The translations under genes and the position numbers were made by a program. Positions 17,885 to 26,861 of a stretch of DNA of 64,000 bases are shown piece after piece. Each line of letters begins with the position of its first letter. Position 1 is the first letter of the stretch. The notes below the pieces were generated by a model. That model made no database searches. It saw only the letters and a program-made list of their open reading frames with translations, and was not told the DNA's origin. The DNA comes from Flavobacteriaceae bacterium GF1 (GTDB lineage: Bacteria; Bacteroidota; Bacteroidia; Flavobacteriales; Flavobacteriaceae): the NCBI GenBank assembly GCA_009797885.1, contig WNKP01000003.1, positions 372,001 through 436,000 of the forward strand. Direction: 5' to 3'.

Positions 17885-18193
17885 TTAGTGTATCAGTTTT
17901 ATGATGTAGTTGATTAAAATTAAGGCTACGGAGGCAATACTGAGCCAAATGATGGATTGATTGGCATATCTTAAATTGAAAAATTTATTCAGCACCAGTA
18001 TCAATGCCAGTGGAATTAATGTAAAGACTGCAGGATACATATAAAAAGCGGCTATGAAATCCCCGTTTAATAACAGCAATATCGCTCGCTGCAAGCCACA
18101 ACCCGGACAGTCAAAGCCAAGCACCTGTTTGGTATAACAGGGAAGCATATGGTCTTGAAGCCCCATGTAGGATATGTTTGCTGTAGAATCCAT
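17885..18193 (-). CDS. DUF2752 domain membrane protein
   Basis: 102 residues with the DUF2752 signature LGFDCPGCGLQRAILLLLNG (Cys-Pro-Gly-Cys-Gly, then Gln-Arg-Ala), followed by two to three membrane helices. First gene of the three-gene membrane operon. The CPxCG motif is invariant in the family and may bind a metal or a thiol partner. The biochemical role is undescribed. Divergent from the Smr-domain gene. Confidence 0.9.
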   Translation of the reverse strand: MDSTANISYMGLQDHMLPCYTKQVLGFDCPGCGLQRAILLLLNGDFIAAFYMYPAVFTLIPLALILVLNKFFNLRYANQSIIWLSIASVALILINYIIKLIH

Positions 18194-18269
18194 GCTTTAA
18201 CTTTTTTTGCACGCTCAAAATACTATATATTTTTAGTTTTGGAGTAATAAGAACATAAAATTTAGGGTC

Positions 18270-18809
18270 ATGGCAGGATTTGAATTGGGGGATAAGGTCG
18301 AGGTTTTGGATGAGGCCATTGAAGGAATTGTCATCGCCATTGAAGGAACGGTCATTACCCTTGAAACAAAAGATGGTTTTCCCCTGGAATTCCCCAGTTC
18401 CCAATTGATAAAATCGGGGAGAGTGATAAATGTGGGAAATTATGAAGCTTTTCAGGCAAAAAAAGAAAAGGAAAGCCCGGAAAAAAGGAAAACAAAGGTA
18501 CCCAAACCCAAAGAACGCAATGCCCCTAAAATGGAAGTGGACCTACATATCCATCAGCTGACCAATTCCACCAGGGGAATGACCAAATTTGATATGTTAA
18601 ACCTACAAGTGGAAACCGCCAAACGACAATTGGAATTTGCCATTGACAAACGAATTCAGAAAGTGGTCTTCATCCATGGCGTGGGAGAAGGGATACTTAA
18701 AGAAGAATTGAATTACCTCTTTAAAAAATATCCAGTTGATTTTTACGATGCCGAATACCAGAAATATGGGCTTGGGGCCACCGAGGTCTACATCTACCAA
18801 AATTCCTAG
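18270..18809 (+). CDS. Smr-domain protein with N-terminal SH3-like domain
   Basis: 179 residues. The N-terminal 60 residues (GDKVEVLDEAIEGIVIAIEG, FPSSQLIKSG) form a small beta domain like that of DUF2027-type MutS-related proteins, followed by a Lys/Glu-rich linker. The C-terminal Smr domain (about 90-179) has the MEVDLHIHQL and VVFIHGVGEGILKEEL motifs of Smr nucleases. No MutS2 ATPase part is present, so this is a stand-alone Smr protein. Smr domains nick branched DNA or act on ribosome-associated RNA; which applies here cannot be told. The 3' end overlaps the convergent lipoprotein gene by 4 nt. Confidence 0.88.
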   Translation: MAGFELGDKVEVLDEAIEGIVIAIEGTVITLETKDGFPLEFPSSQLIKSGRVINVGNYEAFQAKKEKESPEKRKTKVPKPKERNAPKMEVDLHIHQLTNSTRGMTKFDMLNLQVETAKRQLEFAIDKRIQKVVFIHGVGEGILKEELNYLFKKYPVDFYDAEYQKYGLGATEVYIYQNS

Positions 18810-19798
18810 TTGGTCCTGGTAGTAATCGTCCCAAAAACATAGGTTTCTATTTCAGGGGCGTTGTTTTCGTTGGCGTCCTGCACTATAAAACTACTGAGAG
18901 TAAAGGTATGGTCAAAGCTTGGATTTTCCGGTGTGCTATCAGCGCCTTGCACCGTGGTAATGGAGAGCATACCTGAAACCGTAGTGAATGAATTTACCAA
19001 ATCGGGGTCATCTGTCGTTAGGGTACAAACGGTTTCATCAGTCACGATTTTTCGATAAACCCTATTGGTAAACGTGGCTGTTGTGTCATTGACCATATTC
19101 CCTAGGGCAACTGTCCTCGGTTCAATGGTAACCTCATTGACAAGAATTGAACTTGGAAACTCCAGACCTATGGCTTCATCATTTGCAACTTTAAAAAACT
19201 GTACGTTGGCTCCTTCATTTCCGCAACTGGCTATGACCGAACTATTGTAATTGGAAAAAACGAGGTCAACACTGCTGTCAACCGTAGTGGCGTAGGTACC
19301 AAAATCCAAACCTGGTTGATCGGTGATTCGTTCTCCGTTGTTGCCGAGTAAGGTCAGATCGGTAATACTGATATCATGGACATAGGTTTTAGTGGAACTG
19401 GTTACCGTGTCCACGGAAGATATCAAACTCAAAACACCCGAACTTGCCGTGGTCTCTTCCAAAATTGTGGGCGTAGCCGGTGGAATATCACTACAGAAAT
19501 AGGTATTCGCCACGTTTTCCGAAAAAAGCCTGTAGGTTAGGGTGGATTGATTTTCCAAACTACTCGTCGCGGTATCCGAAGCAGTTTCACTAGCTATTAA
19601 ACCAGATTGGAGCTGTAGTATGAGCGCTTCGTCTTCAACTATTTTAAAAAAAAGGGTTCTCTGGATATCCGTTTGATTGAACTGTAAGGGGCAAAAAGTT
19701 ACTGTGCCTCCATCAAAATCTATGTTTTCAATCTGCAAATCCCCATCACTACAAGCTATGATGGAGAGGAGCAAAAGTACAACGGTTATTTTTTTCAT
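18806..19798 (-). CDS. Lipoprotein of unknown function (330 aa)
   Basis: Begins MKKITVVLLLLSIIACSDGD: a lipoprotein signal with the lipid Cys at residue 16. The mature part is Thr/Ser-rich and looks duplicated: two halves each include a block with 'FFKI/FFKVANDEA' (FFKIVEDEALILQLQSGL and FFKVANDEAIGLEFPSS) followed by a TATFTNRVYRK / TSSLENQSTLTYRLF strand and a FC/VC-containing turn. A beta-rich surface or periplasmic lipoprotein is likely. The family is not recognised. It converges on the Smr gene and is divergent from the desulfurase gene. Confidence 0.75.
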   Translation of the reverse strand: MKKITVVLLLLSIIACSDGDLQIENIDFDGGTVTFCPLQFNQTDIQRTLFFKIVEDEALILQLQSGLIASETASDTATSSLENQSTLTYRLFSENVANTYFCSDIPPATPTILEETTASSGVLSLISSVDTVTSSTKTYVHDISITDLTLLGNNGERITDQPGLDFGTYATTVDSSVDLVFSNYNSSVIASCGNEGANVQFFKVANDEAIGLEFPSSILVNEVTIEPRTVALGNMVNDTTATFTNRVYRKIVTDETVCTLTTDDPDLVNSFTTVSGMLSITTVQGADSTPENPSFDHTFTLSSFIVQDANENNAPEIETYVFGTITTRTN

Positions 19799-19910
19799 GA
19801 AGTCAAATTTAGGGCAAATTCATTGTACCCTACTTTAATGCCCTTTTTAATTTGGAAGAAATTAACGCAGTATTGGCTATTTTTGGACGATTTTAAATCC
19901 ATATGATCAT

Positions 19911-21059
19911 ATGCAAAAAGTGTATTTGGATAATGCGGCCACAACACAGGTAAGGGACGAGGTCATTACAAAAATGCAGGATGCCTTGGCCAACTGCTTT
20001 GGAAACCCTTCGTCTACCCATAGTTTTGGAAGATCGGCGAAGACGGCAATCGAAAAAACAAGAAAAACCATTGCCAAATATTTGAATGCCCATCCCTCTG
20101 AAATCATATTCACCTCTGGCGGTACTGAAGCGGATAACATGATTTTAAGATGTGCTGTTAGGGATTTGGACGTGAAAACGATCATTACCTCAAAAATTGA
20201 ACACCATGCGGTTTTGTATACGGCAGAAGAATTGGAGAAGGAATATGGTATTGCGTTGCACTTTGTGCAATTGGATAGGTATGGAAATCCCGATCTAAAT
20301 CATCTGGAGCAATTACTGGCAGGGGATACGTCCAAAAAATTGGTGAGTTTAATGCATGTGAACAATGAAATTGGAAACCTCATTGATATTACGGCGATAG
20401 GGATGCTTTGCCAGGAATACGATGCCCTTTTCCATTCAGATACGGTCCAGTCCATTGGCCATTTTGAGTGGGATGCCCAGGAAGTTCCCGTGGATTTCAT
20501 GACTGCGGCGGCACACAAATTTCACGGTCCCAAAGGGATTGGTTTTGCCTTTTTACGAAAGAATTCCGGCTTAAGGCCCCTTATAGTGGGCGGGGCGCAA
20601 GAACGGGGATTTAGGGCGGGCACCGAGCCCTTTCACAATATTGTGGGACTTGAAGAGGCCTTTATAGCGTCCTACGACAATTTGGGCGCGGAAAAGGCCT
20701 ATGTCACCGAACTCAAAAAGTATTTTGTGGAAAAACTCAGAACCGAGATACCCAACATTGAATTCAATGGGCTTTCCGGCGATATGGAGCGAAGTACCTA
20801 TACCTTGACCAATGTACGGCTGCCTCTTGATGCCCAAAAATCCCTAATGCTATTGTTTCATTTGGATTTAAAGGGGATAGCCTGCTCCAAAGGGAGTGCT
20901 TGCCAGTCTGGGAGCACCAAAGGGTCCCATGTACTACAGGAAATCTTATCCGAAGAAGAGCTTAAAAAGCCCTCTTTGCGATTTTCCTTTTCAAAATACA
21001 ATACCAAAGAAGAGTTGGACTATACCATTGCCGTTTTGAAGGATTTTGCAGTGGAGTAG
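19911..21059 (+). CDS. Cysteine desulfurase family protein (NifS/IscS-like)
   Basis: PLP enzyme that removes sulfur from cysteine as a persulfide for Fe-S clusters, thio-tRNA or other sulfur transfer. 382 residues: MQKVYLDNAATTQVRDEV at the start, SSTHSFGRSAKTAIEKTR, FTSGGTEADNMIL, the PLP lysine in AAAHKFHGPKGIG (about 200) and the catalytic cysteine in GIACSKGSACQSGSTKG (about 325). No IscU/SufE partner lies adjacent, so it may be one of several paralogues. The ATG at 19911 matches the usual N-terminus. Confidence 0.93.
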   Translation: MQKVYLDNAATTQVRDEVITKMQDALANCFGNPSSTHSFGRSAKTAIEKTRKTIAKYLNAHPSEIIFTSGGTEADNMILRCAVRDLDVKTIITSKIEHHAVLYTAEELEKEYGIALHFVQLDRYGNPDLNHLEQLLAGDTSKKLVSLMHVNNEIGNLIDITAIGMLCQEYDALFHSDTVQSIGHFEWDAQEVPVDFMTAAAHKFHGPKGIGFAFLRKNSGLRPLIVGGAQERGFRAGTEPFHNIVGLEEAFIASYDNLGAEKAYVTELKKYFVEKLRTEIPNIEFNGLSGDMERSTYTLTNVRLPLDAQKSLMLLFHLDLKGIACSKGSACQSGSTKGSHVLQEILSEEELKKPSLRFSFSKYNTKEELDYTIAVLKDFAVE

Positions 21060-21063
21060 TGGG

Positions 21064-21714
21064 CTAAACCTTCTTTTTTCGTTTTTTCTCTTTATCGTAG
21101 GGAAATTTTCGGGAAGCCGCTTTCATCATTTTATCAATAAGTTCATCCGTGTTCTTTCCGGTCTTTTTGGTGATGACCTTTTCATATTTCCAGAGCAGCT
21201 TACCGGTGGCTCCATCGCTGATTTTTATCCCTATCCTTCCAAAATTGGCATTTCCCCTGAAATAGTCCAGTAAACTAAAGTTCGTGGAAACACCTTTGGA
21301 AAGTAAAACGTTTAGATCAAGGGTACCACTGATTATGCCGTCCACACCAAGAATTTCCGATAACTCCTTTACGGTTTGGACGTCAATATTCTCATAAGTG
21401 ATGCCATTTCTTAATAGTAGCGCATTGGTTTCTTCCACATTTTGAAAATCCACGTTGAACTTCTTACGTTTTTTTCTGCGGGAGAAATACGTCTCCAAAG
21501 CATCCTGTACGGCATACCCCTCTTTTTTTGCGAGTTCCCTTAACTCATCACTGGAAATGGAACGCTCCAGTTCCAATTGCGTGATAAAGGGAACAATGGC
21601 CAAAACCTCGTGATCCTCGGAAAGCGTATCAAAGCGACTGCTTTCAAAGATGTCCTTTTGGGCATTGCCCAAAAAAAACCAAGGGATACAAAAAAAGAAA
21701 ACCAGTTTTTTCAT
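21064..21714 (-). CDS. Secreted protein of unknown function (216 aa)
   Basis: A signal peptide (about residues 1-18, ending GNAQ) is followed by a mixed alpha/beta region containing VLAIVPFITQLE, a basic patch RRKKRKKFNVDF, ELSEILGVDGIISGTLD and IGIKISDGATGKLLWKYEKV, and a basic tail KEKKRKKKV. The 'LGVDGIISGTL' plus 'DGATGKLLWKYE' combination resembles periplasmic CsgG/LpoB/GNA1162-like domains of outer-membrane assembly factors. It lies 8 nt downstream of the TonB-dependent receptor, so it is probably co-transcribed with it and may act at the outer membrane. Confidence 0.75.
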   Translation of the reverse strand: MKKLVFFFCIPWFFLGNAQKDIFESSRFDTLSEDHEVLAIVPFITQLELERSISSDELRELAKKEGYAVQDALETYFSRRKKRKKFNVDFQNVEETNALLLRNGITYENIDVQTVKELSEILGVDGIISGTLDLNVLLSKGVSTNFSLLDYFRGNANFGRIGIKISDGATGKLLWKYEKVITKKTGKNTDELIDKMMKAASRKFPYDKEKKRKKKV

Positions 21715-21722
21715 TATACACC

Positions 21723-24218
21723 TTAAAACTTCATACGTAATTTAACGTTCAGTAAACGGGACGTCAAAAAATTGGGCACTGCAAATTGCTGTTGGGTGTC
21801 AACATCCCTGACCCAGGTATTGGTTATGGAATTCTGATTGTTGAAAATATTGAAAATCTCAAACCCCATGTCCAACTCCTTAAACCCATGTAACCAATGT
21901 CCCTTTTGGTACCTACTGTTTCTGTCGGCAAAAATATAGGAAATGCCCAAATCTGCCCGTCTATAATCTCTTAATCTATTCTGAAAATCGTAGGGGTCGG
22001 CATTGTTTGGGGAACCTCCCGGTACCCCGGTATTGTAGACCAGGTTTACGTACAGTTTCATATTGGGAATGGTGGGCATATAATCCTGGAACAATACACC
22101 TAGTTTCAATCGCTGGTCCGTTGGCCTGGAAATATACCCTCTATCCCCTATGTTTTCCTTTGTCTGTAAATACCCCAGACTTATCCATGATTCCGCTCCG
22201 GGGATAAAGGCGCCATTAAGTCTAAAGTCAAATCCGTAGGCAAAGGCCTCGGCATTGTTATCTGCCCTGTAACGTATCCTGACATCTTCCACTGTGTAGG
22301 TATTTACATTGTCCAATTTTTTGTAGTAGGCCTCACTAATAAGGGTAAAAGGTCTATCAAACAGTGAAAAACTGTACTCGTTTCCGGCGACAAGGTGTAT
22401 GGATCTCTGCGCTTCCACCCCGGGATTTACCAGACCATTGATATCGCGTAGCTCCCTATAAAAGGGAGGCTGTTGATAACTGCCAATGGCCAATCTGAAC
22501 AATACATCATTTTTCCAGTCCGGTTTTATGGCAAATTGTGCCCTGGGGCTCAGCAAAAATTGATGATTACTTTCAAATCCTTCACCGGATATGATCCACT
22601 GTTGTGCCCGGACCCCCAAATTATAGTATATGGCGTTTTCACCCCAATGGGTTTGGTTGCCGAACTGAATGAATCCGGAAAAACGATCCGTTCGCACAAA
22701 ATTGGTCGCCCTCACACTTTCAAAGGGAACAATTGCCCCTTCAAAAGGCTCTTCGGGCTCATTGTTTACCAATCCGGCATTGGGAGGTCTTATGAAAAAA
22801 CCGGCGGAATCCAGAAACTCGGCTTCGTTTAATCGGTCCCGAAAATCTTCATGGCTATAACGTAACCCCCATTCCAGGGATTTTCCATTTTTTTTGAGTA
22901 TTCCACTATGGGTAAGGTTCACGATCAAGGCATCCAATTGGTTTCTTGCCCTATTGAATTGGGAGCCAATCCCCCTGCTTTGTGTTACCTCACCTAAGTT
23001 CCCACTTCCAAGATTGGTATCGATCTCTCCTAGCTCATAGTTGGCAATAACATCTGTAAACTCCTCTTCCAGGGCATGATAAATTGATGAGGTAAAACTG
23101 AGTTTAGTGTCCTCATTCATCAAAAAATCGGCCTTTAAAGCTCCAAATTGGGTTTCGTAACTATTCTGCTCCCTGCCCTCATAAAAAACAACCAGGGCCC
23201 TGGGTTCCAACAAGCTTCCAAAATTGGTCTGTCGGGAAATGGGCTCATTTTTATAGTTGTTTATGGAAATATTTCCCAAAACCCCGAGCTTTAGCCGGTC
23301 ACTTATTTGATGTGTCATATAGGTCTGCGCATCAAAAAAGATGGGGACAACGTTGGTCAGGGTCTGTTGGCTGTTCACAAATAGGGCATTATTTCGGTAA
23401 CGGACCCCGGTAATGGTGGTGAAATTCTTTTTTTTTGAGACGGTTTCCAATGTACTGCTGGCACCCAAAAGACTGCCCTCTACCGCTATGGAAAAAGATG
23501 AAGGTATTTTGTAGGTAATATCAAGTACTGAGGAAAGTTTGTCGCCGTATTTGGCCTGAAATCCGCCTGCGGCAAAACTTACATTTTCCACCATGCCACT
23601 GTTTACAAAACTGAATCCTTCCTGTTGCGCGGATCGAATCAAGAAAGGTCTGTATACTTCAATGCCATTGACATAAACCAGGTTTTCATCAAAATTTCCA
23701 CCACGCACATTATATTGGGTGCTCAGTTCATTGTTAAAGGAAACCCCGGGCAAGAGTTTTAAGATGTTTTCAACACCCGCATTGACCCCTGGTATTTTTC
23801 GGACGATTTCCGGAGTAATTGTTGTAGCGCCGGTGACACTCCTTTGTCCCGTTGGCGTGACCCTCACTTCCGCAATTTGGATGGTCTTTACGGCCATCAC
23901 CGGATTGAATTCAAAAATTTCATTGGTGGTCAAAATAATGTCCTTTAAAACAACATCTTCATGACCAAGATGTGAAAAGACAATGGTCATCTTTTTGTCC
24001 GCTACCAGTTCAAGGAGATAGAAACCATTGTCGTTTGTTGTTGTCCCTGTTCCAATAACGGAAATATTGACATTGGTCAAAGGTTCCTGTTGTTCATTGA
24101 GCACATGACCGGATACGACCGCAGTTTGCCCAAATGAAAACGATACCATTGAAAAAACGGCGAATAAGACGGCTAGGAAATTGGTCCATCTGCTATTTTC
24201 TAAAGAAGGTCTCTTCAA
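21723..24218 (-). CDS. TonB-dependent receptor with N-terminal carboxypeptidase-regulatory domain
   Basis: Outer-membrane beta-barrel transporter, 831 residues. Signal peptide to about residue 30 (SFSFGQ), CarboxypepD_reg-like domain (VVSGHVLNEQQEPLTNVNIS and TTTNDNGFYLLEL), plug domain (PGVNAGVENILKLLPGVSF, STQYNVRGGNFDENLVYVNG), then a barrel ending in the aromatic RLLNVKLRMKF. No SusD partner is adjacent, so it is more likely a receptor for a small ligand or peptide than for a glycan (inference). The start overlaps the M23 peptidase gene by 26 nt. Confidence 0.93.
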   Translation of the reverse strand: MKRPSLENSRWTNFLAVLFAVFSMVSFSFGQTAVVSGHVLNEQQEPLTNVNISVIGTGTTTNDNGFYLLELVADKKMTIVFSHLGHEDVVLKDIILTTNEIFEFNPVMAVKTIQIAEVRVTPTGQRSVTGATTITPEIVRKIPGVNAGVENILKLLPGVSFNNELSTQYNVRGGNFDENLVYVNGIEVYRPFLIRSAQQEGFSFVNSGMVENVSFAAGGFQAKYGDKLSSVLDITYKIPSSFSIAVEGSLLGASSTLETVSKKKNFTTITGVRYRNNALFVNSQQTLTNVVPIFFDAQTYMTHQISDRLKLGVLGNISINNYKNEPISRQTNFGSLLEPRALVVFYEGREQNSYETQFGALKADFLMNEDTKLSFTSSIYHALEEEFTDVIANYELGEIDTNLGSGNLGEVTQSRGIGSQFNRARNQLDALIVNLTHSGILKKNGKSLEWGLRYSHEDFRDRLNEAEFLDSAGFFIRPPNAGLVNNEPEEPFEGAIVPFESVRATNFVRTDRFSGFIQFGNQTHWGENAIYYNLGVRAQQWIISGEGFESNHQFLLSPRAQFAIKPDWKNDVLFRLAIGSYQQPPFYRELRDINGLVNPGVEAQRSIHLVAGNEYSFSLFDRPFTLISEAYYKKLDNVNTYTVEDVRIRYRADNNAEAFAYGFDFRLNGAFIPGAESWISLGYLQTKENIGDRGYISRPTDQRLKLGVLFQDYMPTIPNMKLYVNLVYNTGVPGGSPNNADPYDFQNRLRDYRRADLGISYIFADRNSRYQKGHWLHGFKELDMGFEIFNIFNNQNSITNTWVRDVDTQQQFAVPNFLTSRLLNVKLRMKF

Positions 24219-25896
24219 AAGTGGTGGTATTGCCTACATTATCGGTAACGACTACCTTAAGGTCACATTGCGTTTGCTCTACTGTTTTATCATCAAAATT
24301 ATAGGTAATGGTCTTCTTTTTGGGTTCGTATTCCATTAAGATCCATTCCCCATTGAGGTAGGCATCGTAGGAGCGGATACCACTTAAATCGTCCGAAATG
24401 GTCAAACTTAGGTATCGATAATTGTTGAGCCATTGATTTGGCTTAAAATTTCTTGGGTTTACCTTTGGGGGAACGGTGTCCTTTGCCAAGGTGTATTTAC
24501 CAAGGCTCCTTGTTCTGGTGGTAAACGTATTGCCCTTTTTGTACGTTTTGGAATATCTGGGTTTTAAGTCATCATTCAAATAAGCGATAAAAAGCTGCTT
24601 TTTTTCCTCTGGATTTATTTTTGAAACATCAAAAGTGAGGGTGAAATTTCTGTGCGCGGGAACCGTTTTGTCGTGTATGGTAATGGTATCCCTTCCTTTT
24701 TTCAAATTAATGTGAAAGTCCCGATAAAACGTACTTTCGGGAAAATACACTTTTGCCGATTCCAAATCAAAACTATTGGGTTTGTTGGCAATAAGGAAGT
24801 TTCCTGTGGAATCTACCGTTTTGGAAGGTTTAAAGGATCCTTTCTTTCCAAGAACGGGAATCATAACCTTTGTTTGATTGCCCTCAAAATCGGATAGTAA
24901 GAGCTCCACGGTATAGTTCATGCCCTCTTGTATGACCAGTTTGCCATTGAGATGGAGGTGGTTATAAATATTGAGTTTGTTATAAGGTTCCTTGAATACC
25001 TTTTGGATACGCTGTTGGTATTTGCTATAATGGCAAAAATCGATAAGGGTATTGATATAACGGGTCTCCCCAAAAGAGAAGGTTTCAAAATCATATTCGG
25101 TATGTACCTTTCCATTTACTGATTGCCTAACGGAATATATCCCATTTTTATTGGCGGCCATGTCCTGACGATCAAAACCATTGAAACCAAAACCTATGGT
25201 CCCTATGGCGGTAAGCTCATCGGCCAAAAAGGAACCATCCGACTGTCTGGTAAAGTTCAATTGAACCCTATCCGCACTTTGATTGATATGGGAATCCTTG
25301 GAGAGGGGATATCCAAAAAGTCCAATGAGTTCCGGGTTTGTCGCATCCCTTACCTCAAAACCATACAATAGGGGGTTGGTGGGTTTCTCCGTAACACTGT
25401 TCCTGATCTCAAAATGAAGGTGGGGCCCAAAAGAGCCCCCGGTATTTCCCGTGTAAGCGATAATATCACCTTTCTTTACTTCGAGCTGTCCATATTCGGG
25501 AAATACCTCAACTTCAAACTTTCTTTTGTCATACTGTACCTCCTTAATATGGTCTTCGATATTTGGGCCAAATTTTTGCAAATGCGCGTATACGGAGGTG
25601 AAACCGTTGGGATGGGCTACGTACAATGCCTTTCCATAGCCGTATAGTGAAACTTTGATTCGGGTGACGGTGCCATCGGCGATGGCGTAAACCGGTAATC
25701 CCTGCCGTTGTTGGGTCTTAATATCAATACCACTGTGAAAGTGATTGGAACGCAACTCCCCAAAGGTACCGGACAATACCAAAGGGATATCCAACGGAGA
25801 CCTAAAGGCGTCCTTAGGGTACTTTTCCTGGGCATTTAAACATAAAACAATAAAGTATAATACACAGGTGAATCGTGTTCCCGTCATGAAGCGCAT
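24193..25896 (-). CDS. M23-family peptidoglycan endopeptidase
   Basis: 567 residues from the ATG at 25896 (or 25887). An upstream in-frame ATG (26040) would add 48 residues before the signal peptide, so it is rejected. The signal peptide ends CLNAQ. The LytM domain comes right after it: HFHSGIDIKTQQ (zinc His and Asp), VYAIADGTVTRI, VYAHLQKF, GDIIAYTGNTGG and GPHLHFEIR (HxH). The C-terminal 350 residues are beta-rich, with no catalytic motif. It probably cleaves peptidoglycan cross-links during growth or envelope assembly. It is divergent from the zapB-like gene (156 nt), which fits a cell-division/envelope context. Confidence 0.92.
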   Translation of the reverse strand: MRFMTGTRFTCVLYFIVLCLNAQEKYPKDAFRSPLDIPLVLSGTFGELRSNHFHSGIDIKTQQRQGLPVYAIADGTVTRIKVSLYGYGKALYVAHPNGFTSVYAHLQKFGPNIEDHIKEVQYDKRKFEVEVFPEYGQLEVKKGDIIAYTGNTGGSFGPHLHFEIRNSVTEKPTNPLLYGFEVRDATNPELIGLFGYPLSKDSHINQSADRVQLNFTRQSDGSFLADELTAIGTIGFGFNGFDRQDMAANKNGIYSVRQSVNGKVHTEYDFETFSFGETRYINTLIDFCHYSKYQQRIQKVFKEPYNKLNIYNHLHLNGKLVIQEGMNYTVELLLSDFEGNQTKVMIPVLGKKGSFKPSKTVDSTGNFLIANKPNSFDLESAKVYFPESTFYRDFHINLKKGRDTITIHDKTVPAHRNFTLTFDVSKINPEEKKQLFIAYLNDDLKPRYSKTYKKGNTFTTRTRSLGKYTLAKDTVPPKVNPRNFKPNQWLNNYRYLSLTISDDLSGIRSYDAYLNGEWILMEYEPKKKTITYNFDDKTVEQTQCDLKVVVTDNVGNTTTFEETFFRK

Positions 25897-26052
25897 AGAT
25901 TTACATTTCAAAAGTAACCAATACCCAACAATATCAAAACCGGTGCCAAACTGAAGGGCAATTCCTTGTGGGCTTGGAAGAATATTGCAAAAAGAATTGC
26001 TCGGTTGATCAAGGTTGGTTAACTTTGTTTGAATACGCATTGCAATTTGCAG

Positions 26053-26343
26053 ATGGGTGAACTTATTGAAATTGTCGATTCCTTAGAGAATAAGATTAGT
26101 AAACTCCTACACCGTTTGGAGGTGCTCAACCAAGCCAACGCCAAGTTGAAAATGGAGTTGAACAGCGTATTGGAATCACATGAAAAAACTAAGGTTGCCC
26201 TAGCGGAATGGGAAGAAAAGTATGACTCCTTAAAGCTTGCAAGTTCCATGCTAGGCAGTAATACGAACAAAACAGAAGCTAAGCTCAAAATAAATACCCT
26301 TATCCGGGAATTGGACAGTTGTATTGCCCAGTTGGCGGAATAG
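26053..26343 (+). CDS. Coiled-coil division protein, ZapB-like
   Basis: 96 residues, almost entirely heptad-patterned coiled coil (ENKISKLLHRLEVLNQANAK, VALAEWEEKYDSLKLASSML). The ATG at 26053 is preferred over one eight codons upstream because homologous proteins start just before the coil. It directly precedes zapA (10 nt), so a Z-ring-associated role like that of ZapB is likely. The sequence alone shows only a coiled coil. Confidence 0.75.
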   Translation: MGELIEIVDSLENKISKLLHRLEVLNQANAKLKMELNSVLESHEKTKVALAEWEEKYDSLKLASSMLGSNTNKTEAKLKINTLIRELDSCIAQLAE

Positions 26344-26353
26344 GGTAAAACAT

Positions 26354-26650
26354 ATGGATGAAAAGCTCAAAATAAAGCTTTCTATTGTGGATCGGGTGTA
26401 CCCGTTGACCATAGATCCCAAACAGGAGGAGGGGTTACGGAAGGCAGCCAAGAATATAGATTATTTGGCTAAAAAGTTTGAGCAGAATTACGCTGTAAGG
26501 GATAAGCAAGACGTTCTTGCCATGTGTGCCTTACAGTTTGCATCCAAAATAGAGCAGAGTGGAATAAATGAATCCGAAAGCACCCAAGAGGCCAAGAAGA
26601 GATTGAAGGCCTTGGATGAATTGGTGCACACCAAATTAGGTGCGGAATAA
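26354..26650 (+). CDS. zapA: Cell division protein ZapA
   Basis: Stabilises FtsZ protofilaments at mid-cell. 98 residues from the ATG at 26354 (MDEKLKIKLSIVDRVYPLTI). The N-terminal beta-hairpin is followed by GLRKAAKNIDYLAKKFEQNY and the long helix LAMCALQFASKIEQ, the standard ZapA layout. A longer in-frame start at 26324 overlaps the upstream gene and is not needed. The order zapB-like, zapA, 6S RNA, rny is the conserved Bacteroidota arrangement. Confidence 0.92.
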   Translation: MDEKLKIKLSIVDRVYPLTIDPKQEEGLRKAAKNIDYLAKKFEQNYAVRDKQDVLAMCALQFASKIEQSGINESESTQEAKKRLKALDELVHTKLGAE

Positions 26651-26719
26651 GTTCTTTAAAATATATTGTTACTGCCCACATTGGTATTATTTTTTTGACA
26701 AACTCAACACTATTACAAT

Positions 26720-26845
26720 TAAAAAGGGTGAGTTTAGGTTGTAAAAGCAGGCCTTACCTGTATAAGGATCCTTGAGCAGCTTGTTAGCCCTAAACCTGTT
26801 TATTGGAGTTTGTACAGAACTTCAGCTGATGTGGGCTTTTTTTTA
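26720..26845 (+). ncRNA. ssrS: Probable 6S RNA, 6S-Flavo type
   Basis: The 211-nt gap between zapA and rny holds a structured segment. GTTTAGG (26732-26738) can pair with CCTAAAC (26789-26795), an internal palindrome AAGGATCCTT lies at 26764-26773, and AGCCC (26786-26790) can pair with GGGCT (26833-26837) just before a run of eight T residues. A TTGACA-like box (26695-26700) lies upstream. 6S RNA adjacent to zapA and rny is established for Bacteroidota (Rfam family 6S-Flavo). The ends given are approximate. 6S RNA binds and sequesters the RNA polymerase holoenzyme. Confidence 0.6.
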
Positions 26846-26861
26846 AACCAAACTCAGTAAA

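Noticed and set aside
22007-23964. Several plus-strand frames of 60-120 codons opposite the TonB-dependent receptor
   Set aside because: Shadow frames: no ribosome-binding context, no recognisable motifs, and the opposite strand encodes a full-length receptor.
25897-26040. N-terminal extension of the M23 peptidase to the ATG at 26040
   Set aside because: It would place 48 residues before a clear signal peptide and use up the divergent promoter region.
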